NCBI GenBank assembly: GCA_949752795.1
Contig: OX457057.1
Location: 159,069,980-159,133,979 of the forward strand
Length of the DNA stretch: 64,000 bases
Origin: Hyperoodon ampullatus
Taxonomy: Eukaryota; Chordata; Mammalia; Artiodactyla; Ziphiidae
Direction: 5' to 3'
This document shows positions 13,501 to 23,962 of this stretch, piece by piece. The translations under genes were made by a program, and so were the position numbers. The notes beneath the pieces were generated by a model that ran no database searches, was not told where the DNA came from, and was given only the letters and a program-made list of their open reading frames with translations. Position 1 is the first letter of the stretch. The number at the start of each line of letters is the position of its first letter.

Positions 13501-13857
13501 GTTTTCCTGAAAAGATAATAAAAGCCCAGACATTAACCAAGGGATTTTAGCAGCGAAAGGAGCTCTCGGCAGCCACGTGTGGGAATTGCATACACAAGAG
13601 ACAGAAGAAGCAGACAAGTCCAGAGCCAGTGACGACACACAGCTGAGGGCAAAGACAGAAAGTGGGAAACGTGAATGGCCGCAGAGGGATGGGGTGAGCA
13701 AAGAAGAGGGGTCGGGGTCGGGGGGATACAGGAAGGAAAACTACAGAAGACAGAGGATGAGGTGCAACGTCCTTCCCAAGCTTATGCTTCGTTCTTCTCA
13801 TAGTGAGCAAACTCTGAGTTCTAGAAAACACCATACAGCAAACTGGCATGGTGTATG
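10561..13857. other. Intergenic, moderately GC-rich, no gene seen
   Basis: Overlapping frames on both strands (for example 10676-11242 and 13083-13550) arise from GC-rich composition and have no recognisable family. One MIR relic and a G-run near 13011-13024 are present. Conserved regulatory DNA for RGS16/RGS8 could lie here but cannot be judged from one sequence. Confidence 0.5.
11440..11600 (+). mobile_element. MIR relic, sense
   Basis: ACTGGGTTTCAATCTTGGCA and GTGTCACTGTGGGTAGATTA, then TTTCTCCATCTGGAAAG. Confidence 0.5.
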
Positions 13858-14095
13858 TTAGCAACACAGGCTCTGGAATTAGACTGAGATCAAAACCCAG
13901 CTTGACCACTCACTAGCTGTGTGATCACAGGCAAGTTACTTAACCAATCCCTGCCAGAGTTTACTCAAATGTAAAATGAGGACAAGATAGAACCCGCCTT
14001 ATGGGGTAATAGTGAGAACTGAAAGATAATTCAGGGGAAAACAGCACACAGAACAGAGCCTGGCACACAGTTAGTGTTCATAGCTATTAAGATTT
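13858..14095 (+). mobile_element. MIR relic, sense, well preserved
   Basis: ACTCACTAGCTGTGTGATCA, CAGGCAAGTTACTTAACCAA, AATGTAAAATGAGGACAAGA and GCCTGGCACACAGTTAGTG: nearly the complete MIR layout. Confidence 0.8.
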
Positions 14096-14359
14096 GTGTT
14101 GAAACAGAAGCCAGCCTGCCAGCCAACATTTATAGAATACACACCAAACTGGGCATGGTGCTAGGGGCTGAAGATAAAAAGAGGACCAAGGCAATGGTCC
14201 CTGACCTGCAGGAGCTCACAGAGCAAACAGATTGGGAATCAATTCTGAGTTCAGGGTAACATAGGCAGGAACAAGTTCCAGGGATGAGAGAGCACTTGCG
14301 CCAGGCCTCAAAAATATGTAGAAAACAAACTCAGGATTCAGTGTGAGTCCTATGGTTCT

Positions 14360-14605
14360 AGGACTCAGACTAGTGGTTGCCTCTGATAGGGTGTGGCGGG
14401 GAGGCTGGCTGGAGGGAGCATGAAGTTTTCTAGGGTGACAGAAGTATTCCGTAGCTTGATTGGCTCTTGATTAAAATGCCACCCAGCAAGCTGGCATGGT
14501 GTATGCCATGGTTACATGGATGTCTACATTTATCAAAACTCATCGAGCTGTATACTTAAGATCTGTGCATTCATTATATGCAAACTATATCTCAATATAT
14601 ATAAA
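14360..14605 (+). mobile_element. Old L1 3'-end-like sequence
   Basis: TCATCGAGCTGTATACTTAAG, TGCAAACTATATCTCAATATA and upstream GTGGTTGCCTCTGATAGGG resemble the 3' ends of ancient mammalian L1 subfamilies. A CHR-2 SINE inserted at its right edge. Confidence 0.5.
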
Positions 14606-14628
14606 TTAGTTTATTGAAAATATCTTTT

Positions 14629-14887
14629 AAAATGAGTAGAACTCGGGGCTTCCCTGGTGGCGCAGTGGTTGAGAGTCCGCCTGCCGATGCAGGGGACACG
14701 GGTTCGTGCCCCGGTCCGGGAGGATCCCACATGCCGCGGAGCGGCTGGGCCCGTGAGCCATGGCCGCTGGGCCTGCGCGTCTGGAGCCTGTGCTCCGCAA
14801 CGGGAGAGGCCACAACAGTGAGAGGCCCGCATACCGCAAAAATAAAATAAAATAAAATAAAAAAATAAAAATAAAATGAGTAGAACT
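14629..14887 (+). mobile_element. CHR-2 SINE with 15-base target duplication
   Basis: Full-length sense element (14644-14872) with an (AAAAT)n tail. The target-site duplication AAAATGAGTAGAACT is perfect at 14629-14643 and 14873-14887, indicating a fairly recent insertion. Confidence 0.95.
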
Positions 14888-15890
14888 GGGATTGGAGGGT
14901 CCTTCAAGCCTAGAGAACCTCATGCTCAGGGCTTGTTGGTGCAGGCAGCTTGGTGCCTGGGGTAACCTGCAGCTGCTGAGGTTGGCTGGGTGTTAGGGTG
15001 TGAGGTGAAGGATGTGAGATCAGTTGATTAGTGCATTAGGTGCCATGTAGAGGAGACTAGACATGATCCTACTAGCCATAGGTGCTGCTGAAGAGTTTCA
15101 GCCTCTCCCAGGTGGCTGGGACTGCCCTCCTTGGAGGCTAGGGGTCCATTGGTCCAGTTGGGTAGAGAGAAGCAGGCCTCCCATCCCCTCAAAACTCTGC
15201 TCAGAGGGAAGGAGGGGAGGGAAGAGGAGAAATCAGAGCTGAGCCATCAAAGTGAGCTGCACCCAATGCCCTAAAGGATAATCAGGGGAAAACAGTCGTT
15301 TCTTGCACCCAGGCTGAACTCTGTCAACTTCCCCTGCCCAGGAAGGGAGAATACCCACAGTTCTTGTCATGATGCAGCAGGGAACTGACCCCCAGAGACT
15401 GTCTATTTCACGTCTGCTGGAGGTGATCTCTCCCTTCTCATGTAGACGTCTTAGGATATGTGCTGCCCCTGCTGTTTTTGTGCTTCTAAACCTAAAAGTG
15501 GCATCCAAGTGCGCACACTGCCAGCTTAAGCGCCTCTGCCTGTATGTAAGGAATTCCTAAATCTTTGTGCATCTTTGATGTACCCCCAAACTACAACAGG
15601 CATTTCCTAGTTGTTTGTCCCACCGAGGCGTGCTTCCTCCCACATGCCCTGCATATTCTGACCTTCCATGGTGCTCGAACCTCTCTCACTCCTGTTTTTT
15701 TTTTTTTTTTTTTTTAAACACTGCCAACGCTCTCTGATCTCTCCCTTTCCTGGACACTTGTTGCAACACTAGGAAATAATTTCCTATCACCTCTCCCTCT
15801 CCCCTCTGTTTCCTCATCTGGAAGGAAATATAAGGCCATTACAGTCAGAGAAGAGCCTTAAAAGCTGTTGTTTCCCCATCAACTTGGGAA
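14888..15890. other. Intergenic, no gene seen
   Basis: Unique DNA with a T-run near 15697-15715. No feature is recognised. Confidence 0.55.
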
Positions 15891-15949
15891 CATAGTACAT
15901 TCTTTTTTTTTTTTTTTTTTTAATTCTCTTTTTTGGGGTCATGTTTCTT

Positions 15950-15992
<43 letters not shown>

Positions 15993-16328
15993 TGTTTGCG
16001 TTGGGTCTTTGTTGCTGCACGTGGGCTTTCTCTAGTTGCGAAGAGCGGGGCTACTCTTGGTTGTGGTGTGCGGGCTTCTCATTGCGGTAGCTTCTTTTGT
16101 TGCGGAGCACGGGCTCTAGGCATGCAGGCTTCAGTAGTTGTGGCACACAGGCTTCAGTAGTTGTGGCTCGTGGGCTCCAACGCTTAGGTTCAGTAGCTGT
16201 GGTGCAGGGGCTTACTTGCTCCGTGGCATGTTGGATCTTCCCGGACCAGAGATCGAACCCGTGTCCCCTGCATTGGCAGGTGGATTCTTAACCACTGTAC
16301 CACCAGGGAAGCCCCATAGTAAATTCTT
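15891..16328 (-). mobile_element. CHR-1 type SINE, antisense, with target duplication
   Basis: A long poly-T and (TTTA)n tail (15901-15992), then the reverse complement of the long CHR-1 form ending CACCAGGGAAGCCC. Flanks CATAGTACATTCTT (15891-15904) and CATAGTAAATTCTT (16315-16328) differ at one base. Confidence 0.92.
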
Positions 16329-18270
16329 AATAAATATTTATCAGTAGATTGATGACTGACTTTGGAAGGTCCAGACTACTGTGGGGATCGTCTGTGCCAA
16401 AGTCGAGTAAGTATTTTCATTTCCTCTGTTTTCAGCAGACAAAGGTCCTGTCTAGACCTCAGTCTCTGTGGAAAAAGTGGTCCTGGGGGGTCAGAGGGGC
16501 TGAAGGAGATGGAAGGCAATGTGGCTGGGATACTGTGGGATGTTGAATCCTGACCCCAGATGACCCAGCCTGCAGAGCTGTGTCCCCATACTCTCCACTA
16601 AAGAGAGCACAGCTGCAATGGGAGCGCTGGGCAAAAATGAGGTCAGGTTCTGTCAAAGCCAGTACGATTCACAGGCAAGCTCAGCTTGCTGGATTGACAG
16701 CAACTGTTGAGTCATTACTGCAATTGTAGACACGAACCGATTTACCTGCTGGGAAGAGAATTTGGGGTAAACCGTGAACTTCAGAAAGTTTCTGCCTGGA
16801 AGCTGAAGAGGTAACCATGGCAACCGGGAGGCAGGTTGAACTCGGAGAGGGCTCTTCATCTTGAGCAGGGAGCTTTGTGCTCTTGGATTTGCCCATCTGC
16901 GCACCATGCATCAATTCCTTTGTCTCGTTCGCTTTCTTCGTCAAATGAAAAAGTACTAGCTCAGGAATCTGGAGATTCAGCCCGGGGTTCAGCTGTTTTC
17001 AGCTCCATTGCACTTAACTAAGTGCCTTTAGCACTGCCGTTTTGTTGTCTGCAGAATGGAAATTTAAAAGCTCCTCTGGCCTATTCACAGGGAATGCAGA
17101 AAGGACAGGAAGGTTTGAGGAGGTTTGCTGCCTAATCACTATTATTGTTGTCATGTGGCCACGTACAGGCTGATTCCAACGTGGTACTACTGAGGGTAAG
17201 ACCGGGGGTTCAATCCGTCCATAAACTTGCCTTTATTGCTTGGAGAAAAGCTGTCTCGGACACCACCCATGTCCCCATTTGGCAGCTGCATAATAAAAGC
17301 ATATGCACTGGGGCAGGAGCAGCAGCAGGTGACAAGACAACCCTCATCCCAGCTGACGAGCTCCTCCAGCAGAAGGGCCTGCTAATGCTGCCGGGTGGGC
17401 TGAGTCATCGTGTGGACCAAGGGCTGTGCTGAGAAGCAAACGTTCAAAAAGGCATCCTTCTGTTGCCCCCCTCCCAACCCTTGCCCATCGCCCTGCCCCA
17501 CGCCAATCCAGCCCTGGACTTGTGAGAAAAGTAGAACAAGAGCCAAGGTGGGCGAGACGGGGCGCAGGTGGGAAGCGGCATCTAAGGTGGTGCTACCAAT
17601 GTGTGAGCTGCCGCCTCGTCTGTCCCTGTGTTCCACTAACCACCCGGGAGGCTGGGGAGGGTTCAGCTCTGGCTTCAGAGAGTATTAGGTTTTGACTAAC
17701 TGGATCATCTTCTGCAGGCCCTGGCTTAACAAGGGCATCTGCTCTGACAAAAGACCCCCCATATTGTTCTGATTTGGGCCTCTTTTCCTATAGCGGTGCC
17801 TCAACGGCTCTCTCACAGGCCTTCCTCCCGTCTGCTCCTCTGTGGTTTTCCCCTTTCCTTCCCTGACCAGCTTTTCTGGGACTTCTCACTGGGCTCTGTC
17901 AGGTGGAACCTGTTCGCCTCTGGTTTCCGACCCTTGCTTCCAGTCCCCGCTGAGGAACAGCAACTCTTAAATGCCCCTCATGAAATAAACACCTAAACTC
18001 CGAGAGTCACAAAAAAAAAACTTGCTACTTTTCCTTGGTGTCTAGCAACCCCGGTAACCCTACTAAGTAAACCCGAGAGCGAAGGTTGACTGAGCGCTGA
18101 CTACGAGCTGAGTACTGTCCCAAGCACCTTCCAGGTGTGGCTACAGGTGCTGTGGTGTGTCTCCCAGATCTGCGTTTGGGACCAGGCCCTCATCCCCCAG
18201 GGTGCTGGCTGCTGTAGGCTCACAGCCGTCTCTTGCTGGGAGTTGCCCTTGACAGAGGGAATTGCCTCGT
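16329..18270. other. Intergenic, 2-4 kb upstream of RGS16
   Basis: SINE-free. An AP-1-type TGAGTCA occurs at 17401. No coding exon is seen. Position makes it a candidate regulatory region, but no direct evidence supports that. Confidence 0.45.
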
Positions 18271-18506
18271 TTAAAATTAGGCCGTGGGGCTTCCCTGGTG
18301 GCGCAGTGGTTGGAAGTCCGCCTGCCGATGCAGGGGACACGGGTTTGTGCCCCGGTCCGGGAGGATCCCACATGCCACGGAGCGGCTGGGCCCGTGAGCC
18401 GTGGCCGCGCGTCCGGAGCCTGTGCTCCGCGGCGGGAGGGGCCACAGCAGTGAGAGGCCCGCGTACCGCAAAAAAAAAAAAAAAAAAAAAGTTAAAATTA
18501 GGCCGT
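18271..18506 (+). mobile_element. CHR-2 SINE with 15-base target duplication
   Basis: Sense element 18286-18491 with a pure poly-A tail. The duplication TTAAAATTAGGCCGT is perfect at 18271-18285 and 18492-18506. It lacks a short internal segment (after GAGCCGTGGCCGCGCG) relative to its relatives here. Confidence 0.95.
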
Positions 18507-18689
18507 CCAATGAACCATTGATGTGGGATACAGAAGCCCGGCCCATTGCTTCACTGCAGGTCTGCTCAGAAGCGTCATCCCACTCCAGAGCATCCCCTGG
18601 GACCAGCGTCGGGCATTCGTTTCCTCCCTCTGCCCAACCCTGCTTCCCTCACACCCTCTTAGTTCCCAGAACTCTCCCCAGCAAGTCTC

Positions 18690-18880
18690 TGCCTATTTCT
18701 TTAGTCCTCACAACAACTTTATGAAATAAGCGCATCATGTTTTCGTTTTAGAGACAAGGAAACGGAGGCATGGAAAGGTTGAGAAACTCGCCTAATGTCT
18801 CCCATCAGTAAATGGTGGAGCCCAGATTTGAAACTGAGAAATCTATCCCTAGATGGCACACTCTTAACCTCAAGTGCAGC
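18690..18880 (-). mobile_element. MIR relic, antisense
   Basis: CCTCACAACAACTTTATGAA, GACAAGGAAACGGAGGCATG and GGAGCCCAGATTTGAAACTG. Confidence 0.65.
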
Positions 18881-19639
18881 CTCTTAATAGCAATCCCAAA
18901 GGGAAGTGAGGGGCAATGGGGAGGCTGTGATGGGAAAGTGAGGAGAGAGGCAGAGCATGTATTACCTTTATCTCAGAGATGAGGACGCCGAACTAGCTAG
19001 CAACTGCTTAAAGGCAGGATCATTCATTAGTTCCGGAGGTGGTGGGATTGTAATCTGCGGACGGGGCAGTGAAAAAGCATGGTAAATTCATATTTGACTT
19101 CTGGCAAAACACTTACTGTGTGACTTTGAGCAAGTTATTTAACCCGAGTCTTAGTAAAAAAAGTACATAGTAGATGCTCAATAAAGCCAGCCACCACCCC
19201 CACCCCCACCCCTTGTCTGCTATTTCTAACTCTGATCTTGGGCAAGTCTCTCTAACGTTCTGACTGTTTCTTCATCTATAAAATGGAGGTGATGATGACA
19301 AAGGGCTTACTTAGTTGACCCGTGGCCATTTGGGTAGGAGCACAGTAAATGGAAGTTATCAGTATAACCATGATGCTCTCTTGCCTGGCTTGCATCCTGT
19401 GCTCCGGTCCTGCAGGACCCAACAGACTCAGGCTCAGGCTGTGCTCGACACCGTGCGTGCCTCCCCGAGGAGGCACCCCAACACCAATCCTCCTGGCACC
19501 GCTGAGTTGGTTTCCTGCTCTTACTAGCGGCAGAAGGTGTTTTTTTTTTTTTTTCTCCCCCCTACTAAACTGGGTGTGCGCTTCTCATCTCCGTGTGACT
19601 TCTCTGCCGCTTCTCCCTCCCCACGCCGGTGTCCGCCAG
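18881..19639. other. RGS16 upstream flank
   Basis: A diverged MIR-like stretch near 19090-19160, a CCACCCC-rich run near 19190-19211, and a T-run at about 19539-19554 just before the CpG-rich promoter. No gene is seen. Confidence 0.5.
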
Positions 19640-19972
19640 GAGGAGGGGGTTAGCCCCGTGAGCACCCCCGCGGTGTGAAGGTTGCACGAGGGTAGCAGCG
19701 CATCCCGGGCAGGGCGCCCCGCCCCGTCGAGCTCCAGACCCCTCCTGCGCCTTCGCCCGCGCTCAGTACCGCTCTCCGATTGGTCGGCGGCACGCAGCCC
19801 CGCCCCGCCCCCTCCAAGGCAATAAAAGCCGTTGGCTCGGCGCAAGCAGTTGAGTAAACTCAATCTGCGCAGACAGGCGCTGGCCGCAGCTGCTCTGCTT
19901 CCTCGAACCCTGCAGTGCCCGCTGGAGCCCGTCACCATCCTCCACACGACGTGCTGCCCTGCACCCGCAGTC
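19640..19972 (+). promoter_or_regulatory. RGS16: RGS16 core promoter and 5' UTR (CpG-rich)
   Basis: A GC- and CpG-rich stretch directly upstream of the RGS16 start codon. An inverted CCAAT box (ATTGG) lies at 19779-19783, two overlapping GC boxes at 19798-19812, and a TATA-like AATAAAAG at 19821-19828. This spacing predicts transcription starting near 19850, where a perfect 14-base palindrome TTGAGTAAACTCAA occupies 19850-19863. The predicted 5' UTR (about 19850-19972) contains no upstream ATG. The elements are seen directly; the exact start site is inferred. Confidence 0.8.
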
Positions 19973-20016
19973 ATGTGCCGGACCCTGTCCGCCTTCCCCA
20001 CCACCTGCCTGGAGAG
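19973..20016 (+). CDS. RGS16: RGS16 coding exon 1
   Basis: Encodes residues 1-14 and two bases of codon 15. The start context (G at -3, T at +4) is moderate; it is the first ATG downstream of the promoter and gives the family's MCRTL start. The donor is AG|GTAAGA, leaving phase 2. Confidence 0.93.
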
Positions 20017-23000
20017 GTAAGAGCAGCTTGTCCAGCTGCCTGGAGGAAGAAGAAGTCCCACCAACCTTAGGGTGTGCAGCGGCGGCAGGCTTGCAGACCT
20101 GGGTGGGCTGGAGAATGGGACGCAAGTGACGAGAGGCAGAGATCAACTTGGTTCCACGTTCTCAGATGCCTCCCTTAGAGTCTTAGAGAAGGATGGGCGA
20201 CGAGAACGGAGAAGGCAAAGCAAAGGGAAGCAGAGGGACCACTGCTTACTGCTATTCCCCACCCTCCGACAAGTGGCAGTTCTACTCAGGTGGCCCAGCT
20301 TCAGGAAAACCACGGTGGCATCACCAGGCAGAACTGAGCCTTCCCCGGTTTCTTAAGCACTTGGTTTTCATTCTAAGTCATAGGTCTAGGGTCATGGCCT
20401 CCTCTGGCCCTGGAAAGGCAGGGAAGTGTTTTTCAGCAGCCCCCCCGCCAAGTGAGGGATGTGCCCGCTTCCCAGGGAGCTACTCACCCACTCCAATCCT
20501 TCCTGGAGCTGGGAAGGAAAAAGTAAAGATGAAGGCAGAAATCAGCTTCCACATAGCTCCAGAAATATTTGTGACAAGTCTAAGAGAGTGCTGAGCTGCC
20601 TTCTGCTAATCAACAGGCACAAAGATGGATCAGTGTGACTGAAGTGGGAAAGAACCCATGTGTGCGGTACTGTAGACCCAGAAAGTATAAGACCTACCGA
20701 GGCACAGCTTAAATATTGCTTTCATTGTTTCTGGGTTCATGATACCGCTGAGAGAGGCAACGTTTAGGCCCTGGGAACAGTTACGGGTTCCCAGGAACCT
20801 CAAGGCTGGAATTTGAGTGACACTAACCTGAGCTCTTCTGGGACCTCATAAATCTCTCTGCCCTGGCTGAGCGAATGGAGAATCCTCACAAGCTCGTGCT
20901 TTGTCTTCCAGAGCCAAAGAGTTCAAGACACGGCTGGGGATCTTTCTTCACAAGTCAGAACTGGGCTCCGGTACTGGGAGTGTTGGCAAGTTCGAGTGGG
21001 ACAGAAAACACAGCAAAGAGGGGTAAGTCCTGCTGAACAGCCTGGGGCCCCTAGTGGGAGGGAGCCAGATTCAGGAAAGGAGTCCTGAGAAGGAAAATAC
21101 CAGGAGAAATTAGGACATGCCAGCGTGGACGTTGGTGACCTCTTCCTAGAGATTGTAATGGAGCTGGTCATAGCTGGTCTGCTATGGCTGCCTGGCTCAT
21201 GGGTGACTGGGTGGATGGCTCCAGGCTTCTAATTCCACCAACAAATGAGGATACCCAGGACCTGAATGTCTAGTTACCAGACTCTCGCACCTGGAGATGT
21301 CATTGCACGTGCAACCAGGGCAAGGGCAGGGTCCAAGGCCACTGGTGGGTTTTAAATTAGTGACTACTTCCACTGACATGCACTTTACCTGGAAGCCCTT
21401 TTATACCGACCATCAACTGTGCCAGGCGCTGCGTTAGGCTCTGGGGTTATGGGTAGACATAATCTCTATTCATAAGACCCTTATTTCCTTGAGAAAGTAT
21501 ACAAAACAAGCTCTGAGAGTCAGGGGAATAGAAAGAATTTTGGACAGTGAAGACAGTCTTAGGTATTTAATGAGGGCCAGAAGGTCCCTGCTTTGGTTTC
21601 TGGTTACTGAGCTGTCCTCTAGAAAACACAACTATTTCCCTGAACCCCAACTAAGAGTTTGAGGCCTCAGCTCCAATAATTATCCAATTATACAATTGTG
21701 TGAATTATACAACTTCCATCAGCGTTCTGGCTAGGATTTGTGCTGTGCAGTAGTTTGTTGATTTTTTTTTTTAAATTAAAATCCTGCGTTTTTTTTTTTT
21801 TTTTAGCAGAAACTTCTCAGAAGACGTGCTGGGGTGGAGAGAGTCATTTGACTTGCTGCTGAGCAGTAAAAGTGAGTGGGACCCTGTTGTGTCTGTCTGT
21901 GGATGGCACATGTGTACCCATGTGCCATGGAGCCAGCCTGAGGATGCTGAAAGCGTGAGCAAAATAGTAGTAGTAGTAATAATAATAAAGATCCCCTAGT
22001 GTGCCAGCCTCTATTCAGAATACAAAGGCAGGTCCTTGTTCGAGAAAATTACCTCCTAAAAATAGACCATTAACTACAATCGCTGTCTTTTCTTCTTTTA
22101 TTCCCGGCTGGCTGTCCCGCTGTCTGACCAGTCTCTTCCTCTCTCCCTGCAACCCCAGATGGAGTGGCCGCCTTCCACGCCTTCCTGAAGACAGAGTTCA
22201 GCGAGGAGAACCTGGAGTTCTGGGTGGCCTGTGAGGAGTTCAAGAAGCTCCGGTCAGCTACCAAGCTGGGCTCCCGGGCTCACAGGATCTTTGAGGAATT
22301 CATCTGCAGTGAAGCCCCCAAAGAGGTCAGAGCCGTGACATATTCCAGGGATCCTGCAGACCCTGCCTGCTCCTTCCCTACTGAGAATTGGGGATGGTGG
22401 GGGGCCAGCAAGGAAAGGGCCGAGTTTAGAAATAGAGTGGCCTCATTTGGCACAGGAGGCTGGAGACAATAAAGCCAGGCTCCGGGCCACCCCTACCTGC
22501 TGTTACCCTCATACTCACCAGTGGGACCGGAGGGGTTGGCAGGGGTTTTTGGGCTTCTGTCCATATGCACTTATGTAAACTAAGCCCTTTTTAGAGCTCA
22601 AAACACTTACACAACTGGGGAGACAGGTCATCATAGGATAACCTGGCTCAGTCCCCTGGTTGACCTGCCTCAGGTCTGTGGTCTGTGAACCTTTTAACCT
22701 TCCCCCAGGCCTCCACTGTTTGCTAGAGAATATGGCGCCACCTCGTGGAGAGAGAGTAGTAATGCCTTGCTTTTGTATCTGTACAATATTCTATTTTCTG
22801 AGCACTTTTATTTATTCCATAAAGATTTGTTGAGCATCAATTACATGCAAGGCACTAGTATAGACATTGAGGATATGGCAGTGAACAAAAAGTCTCTACC
22901 CCAGTGGGAGAAGATGACAATAACCAATTAAGTAAATATTGTCAGGGAATGATCTGTGCTCTGATAAAAACAAAGCAGGATATGGAAGGGAATACCAGAG

Positions 23001-23962
23001 TATGGGGTGGGAGGATGTGAGGTCTTTCCGATTTATAAAGGGAAGTGAGGGGTGGGTTGTTTGATAAGGTGACATGTGAACAGAGACCTGAAAAGGAGGA
23101 AAGGACATTTTAACACAGGAAACGGAAAGTGCAAAGCCCAGAGAGTGCCTGTTGTGATCACAGACCAGCAAGTGGGCCCATGTGGAGCAGAGAGTGAGGG
23201 AGAGAGAGTGGGAGATGATGTCACACAGGTGGCAGATGGCCAGGTGCCGGCCCAGGTGGCCGTGTGGGCTCATTGCACACTTGGGCTTTTCCTCTGAGTG
23301 ACGGGAAACAACAGAGCTGCTAGCAAACTGACTTGGGTTTTAAAAGGCTTGCTCTGCTGCTGGGTGGAGAATAGAGCCCGGGGTTAAGGGGAGAAGAGAG
23401 AGACACCAGGTAGCAGGCGCTGGCACTAGTCTAGGAGAGAGGTGATGGTGACTTGAACCCGGGTTGTTACAGTGGAATGGGTGAAAAGAGGTTGGATTTG
23501 TACCCATTCTCAACATATCCTAGGTCATTCTGAGAGACTGGAGGACAGACACTGGATCAGAGGTGGGGACAGGCTCAGAGTTGAAAAGCGCGTTGATGGT
23601 CAACTCTGGAGACCCCCGGTTCCGTGTTCGGAATCCAGTGCTCCTTCCACTGCCCCACGTGCCAGTCCTCCCGTGCCTGCTGGCCTCCTGCCTCTGCCAC
23701 CCCGTGCCCTGACGCCCACGCACCCACCTGCTTGCCCTCCTTCCCACAGGTGAACATAGACCACGAGACCAGGGAGCTGACCAGGACGAACCTGCGGACG
23801 CCCACGGCCATGTGCTTCAACGTGGCTCAGGGGAAGACGCGCACCCTGATGGAGAAGGACTCGTACCCGCGCTTCCTGAAATCCCCAGCTTATCTGGACC
23901 TAGCTGCCCAAGCCACGGCCGCCTCCGCCTCCGCCTCCGCGTCCGAGCCCTCGCATACCTGA
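19973..23962 (+). CDS. RGS16: Regulator of G-protein signalling 16, five coding exons
   Basis: Spliced CDS joining 19973-20016, 20912-21022, 21807-21871, 22159-22325 and 23750-23962; 600 bases, 199 residues (human RGS16 has 202). RGS16 is a GTPase-activating protein for Gi/o and Gq alpha subunits at the plasma membrane. The start MCRTL puts a palmitoylatable Cys at position 2 and another at 12. Residues 16-33 form the amphipathic membrane-binding helix of the R4 subfamily. The RGS box runs from about residue 65 (SFDLLL) to about 180 and includes the conserved EENLEFW at 89-95. All introns are GT-AG with consistent phases. The tail ends in an Ala-Ser repeat followed by EPSHT, as in the human protein. 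No frameshift or internal stop is present, so the gene looks functional. Identification rests on near-identity to the mammalian protein. Confidence 0.96.
20912..21022 (+). CDS. RGS16: RGS16 coding exon 2
   Basis: Acceptor TTCCAG|A and donor GG|GTAAGT. Encodes [17 protein letters not shown] and on to HSKE, the N-terminal amphipathic helix and linker before the RGS box. It starts by completing Arg15 and ends in phase 2. Confidence 0.94.
21807..21871 (+). CDS. RGS16: RGS16 coding exon 3 with tandem (NAGNAG) acceptor
   Basis: Encodes the linker and start of the RGS box ([19 protein letters not shown]). The acceptor follows a long T-run and reads TAGCAG. Cutting after TAG keeps an Arg at residue 53, as in human RGS16; cutting after CAG at 21809 removes just that residue without changing frame. 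The donor is A|GTGAGT, phase 1. Confidence 0.92.
22159..22325 (+). CDS. RGS16: RGS16 coding exon 4 (core of RGS box)
   Basis: Residues 74-129, the central helices of the RGS box, with EENLEFW as the G-alpha contact region and [12 protein letters not shown] near its end. Acceptor CCCCAG|AT and donor GAG|GTCAGA; it ends in phase 0. A longer open frame runs on past the donor but is intronic. Confidence 0.95.
23750..23962 (+). CDS. RGS16: RGS16 coding exon 5 and stop
   Basis: Residues 130-199: the last RGS-box helices ([10 protein letters not shown] through [12 protein letters not shown]) and the C-terminal tail. Acceptor CCACAG|GTG; stop TGA at 23960-23962. Near 23919-23945 a GCCTCC-type hexamer array encodes consecutive Ala-Ser pairs that replace the less regular human tail. 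Confidence 0.95.
   Translation: MNIDHETRELTRTNLRTPTAMCFNVAQGKTRTLMEKDSYPRFLKSPAYLDLAAQATAASASASASEPSHT

Noticed and set aside
14647..14880. tRNA gene-like A and B boxes
   Set aside because: These are the tRNA-derived heads of CHR SINEs, with poly-A tails and target duplications. No foldable intact tRNA was seen here or at other copies.
19585..20146. Minus-strand frames over the RGS16 promoter
   Set aside because: GC-rich CpG-island sequence gives long frames by chance. No splice or family support.
22326..22472. Extension of RGS16 exon 4
   Set aside because: A donor at 22326 and the perfect join to 23750 reproduce the family protein; the extension is intron.
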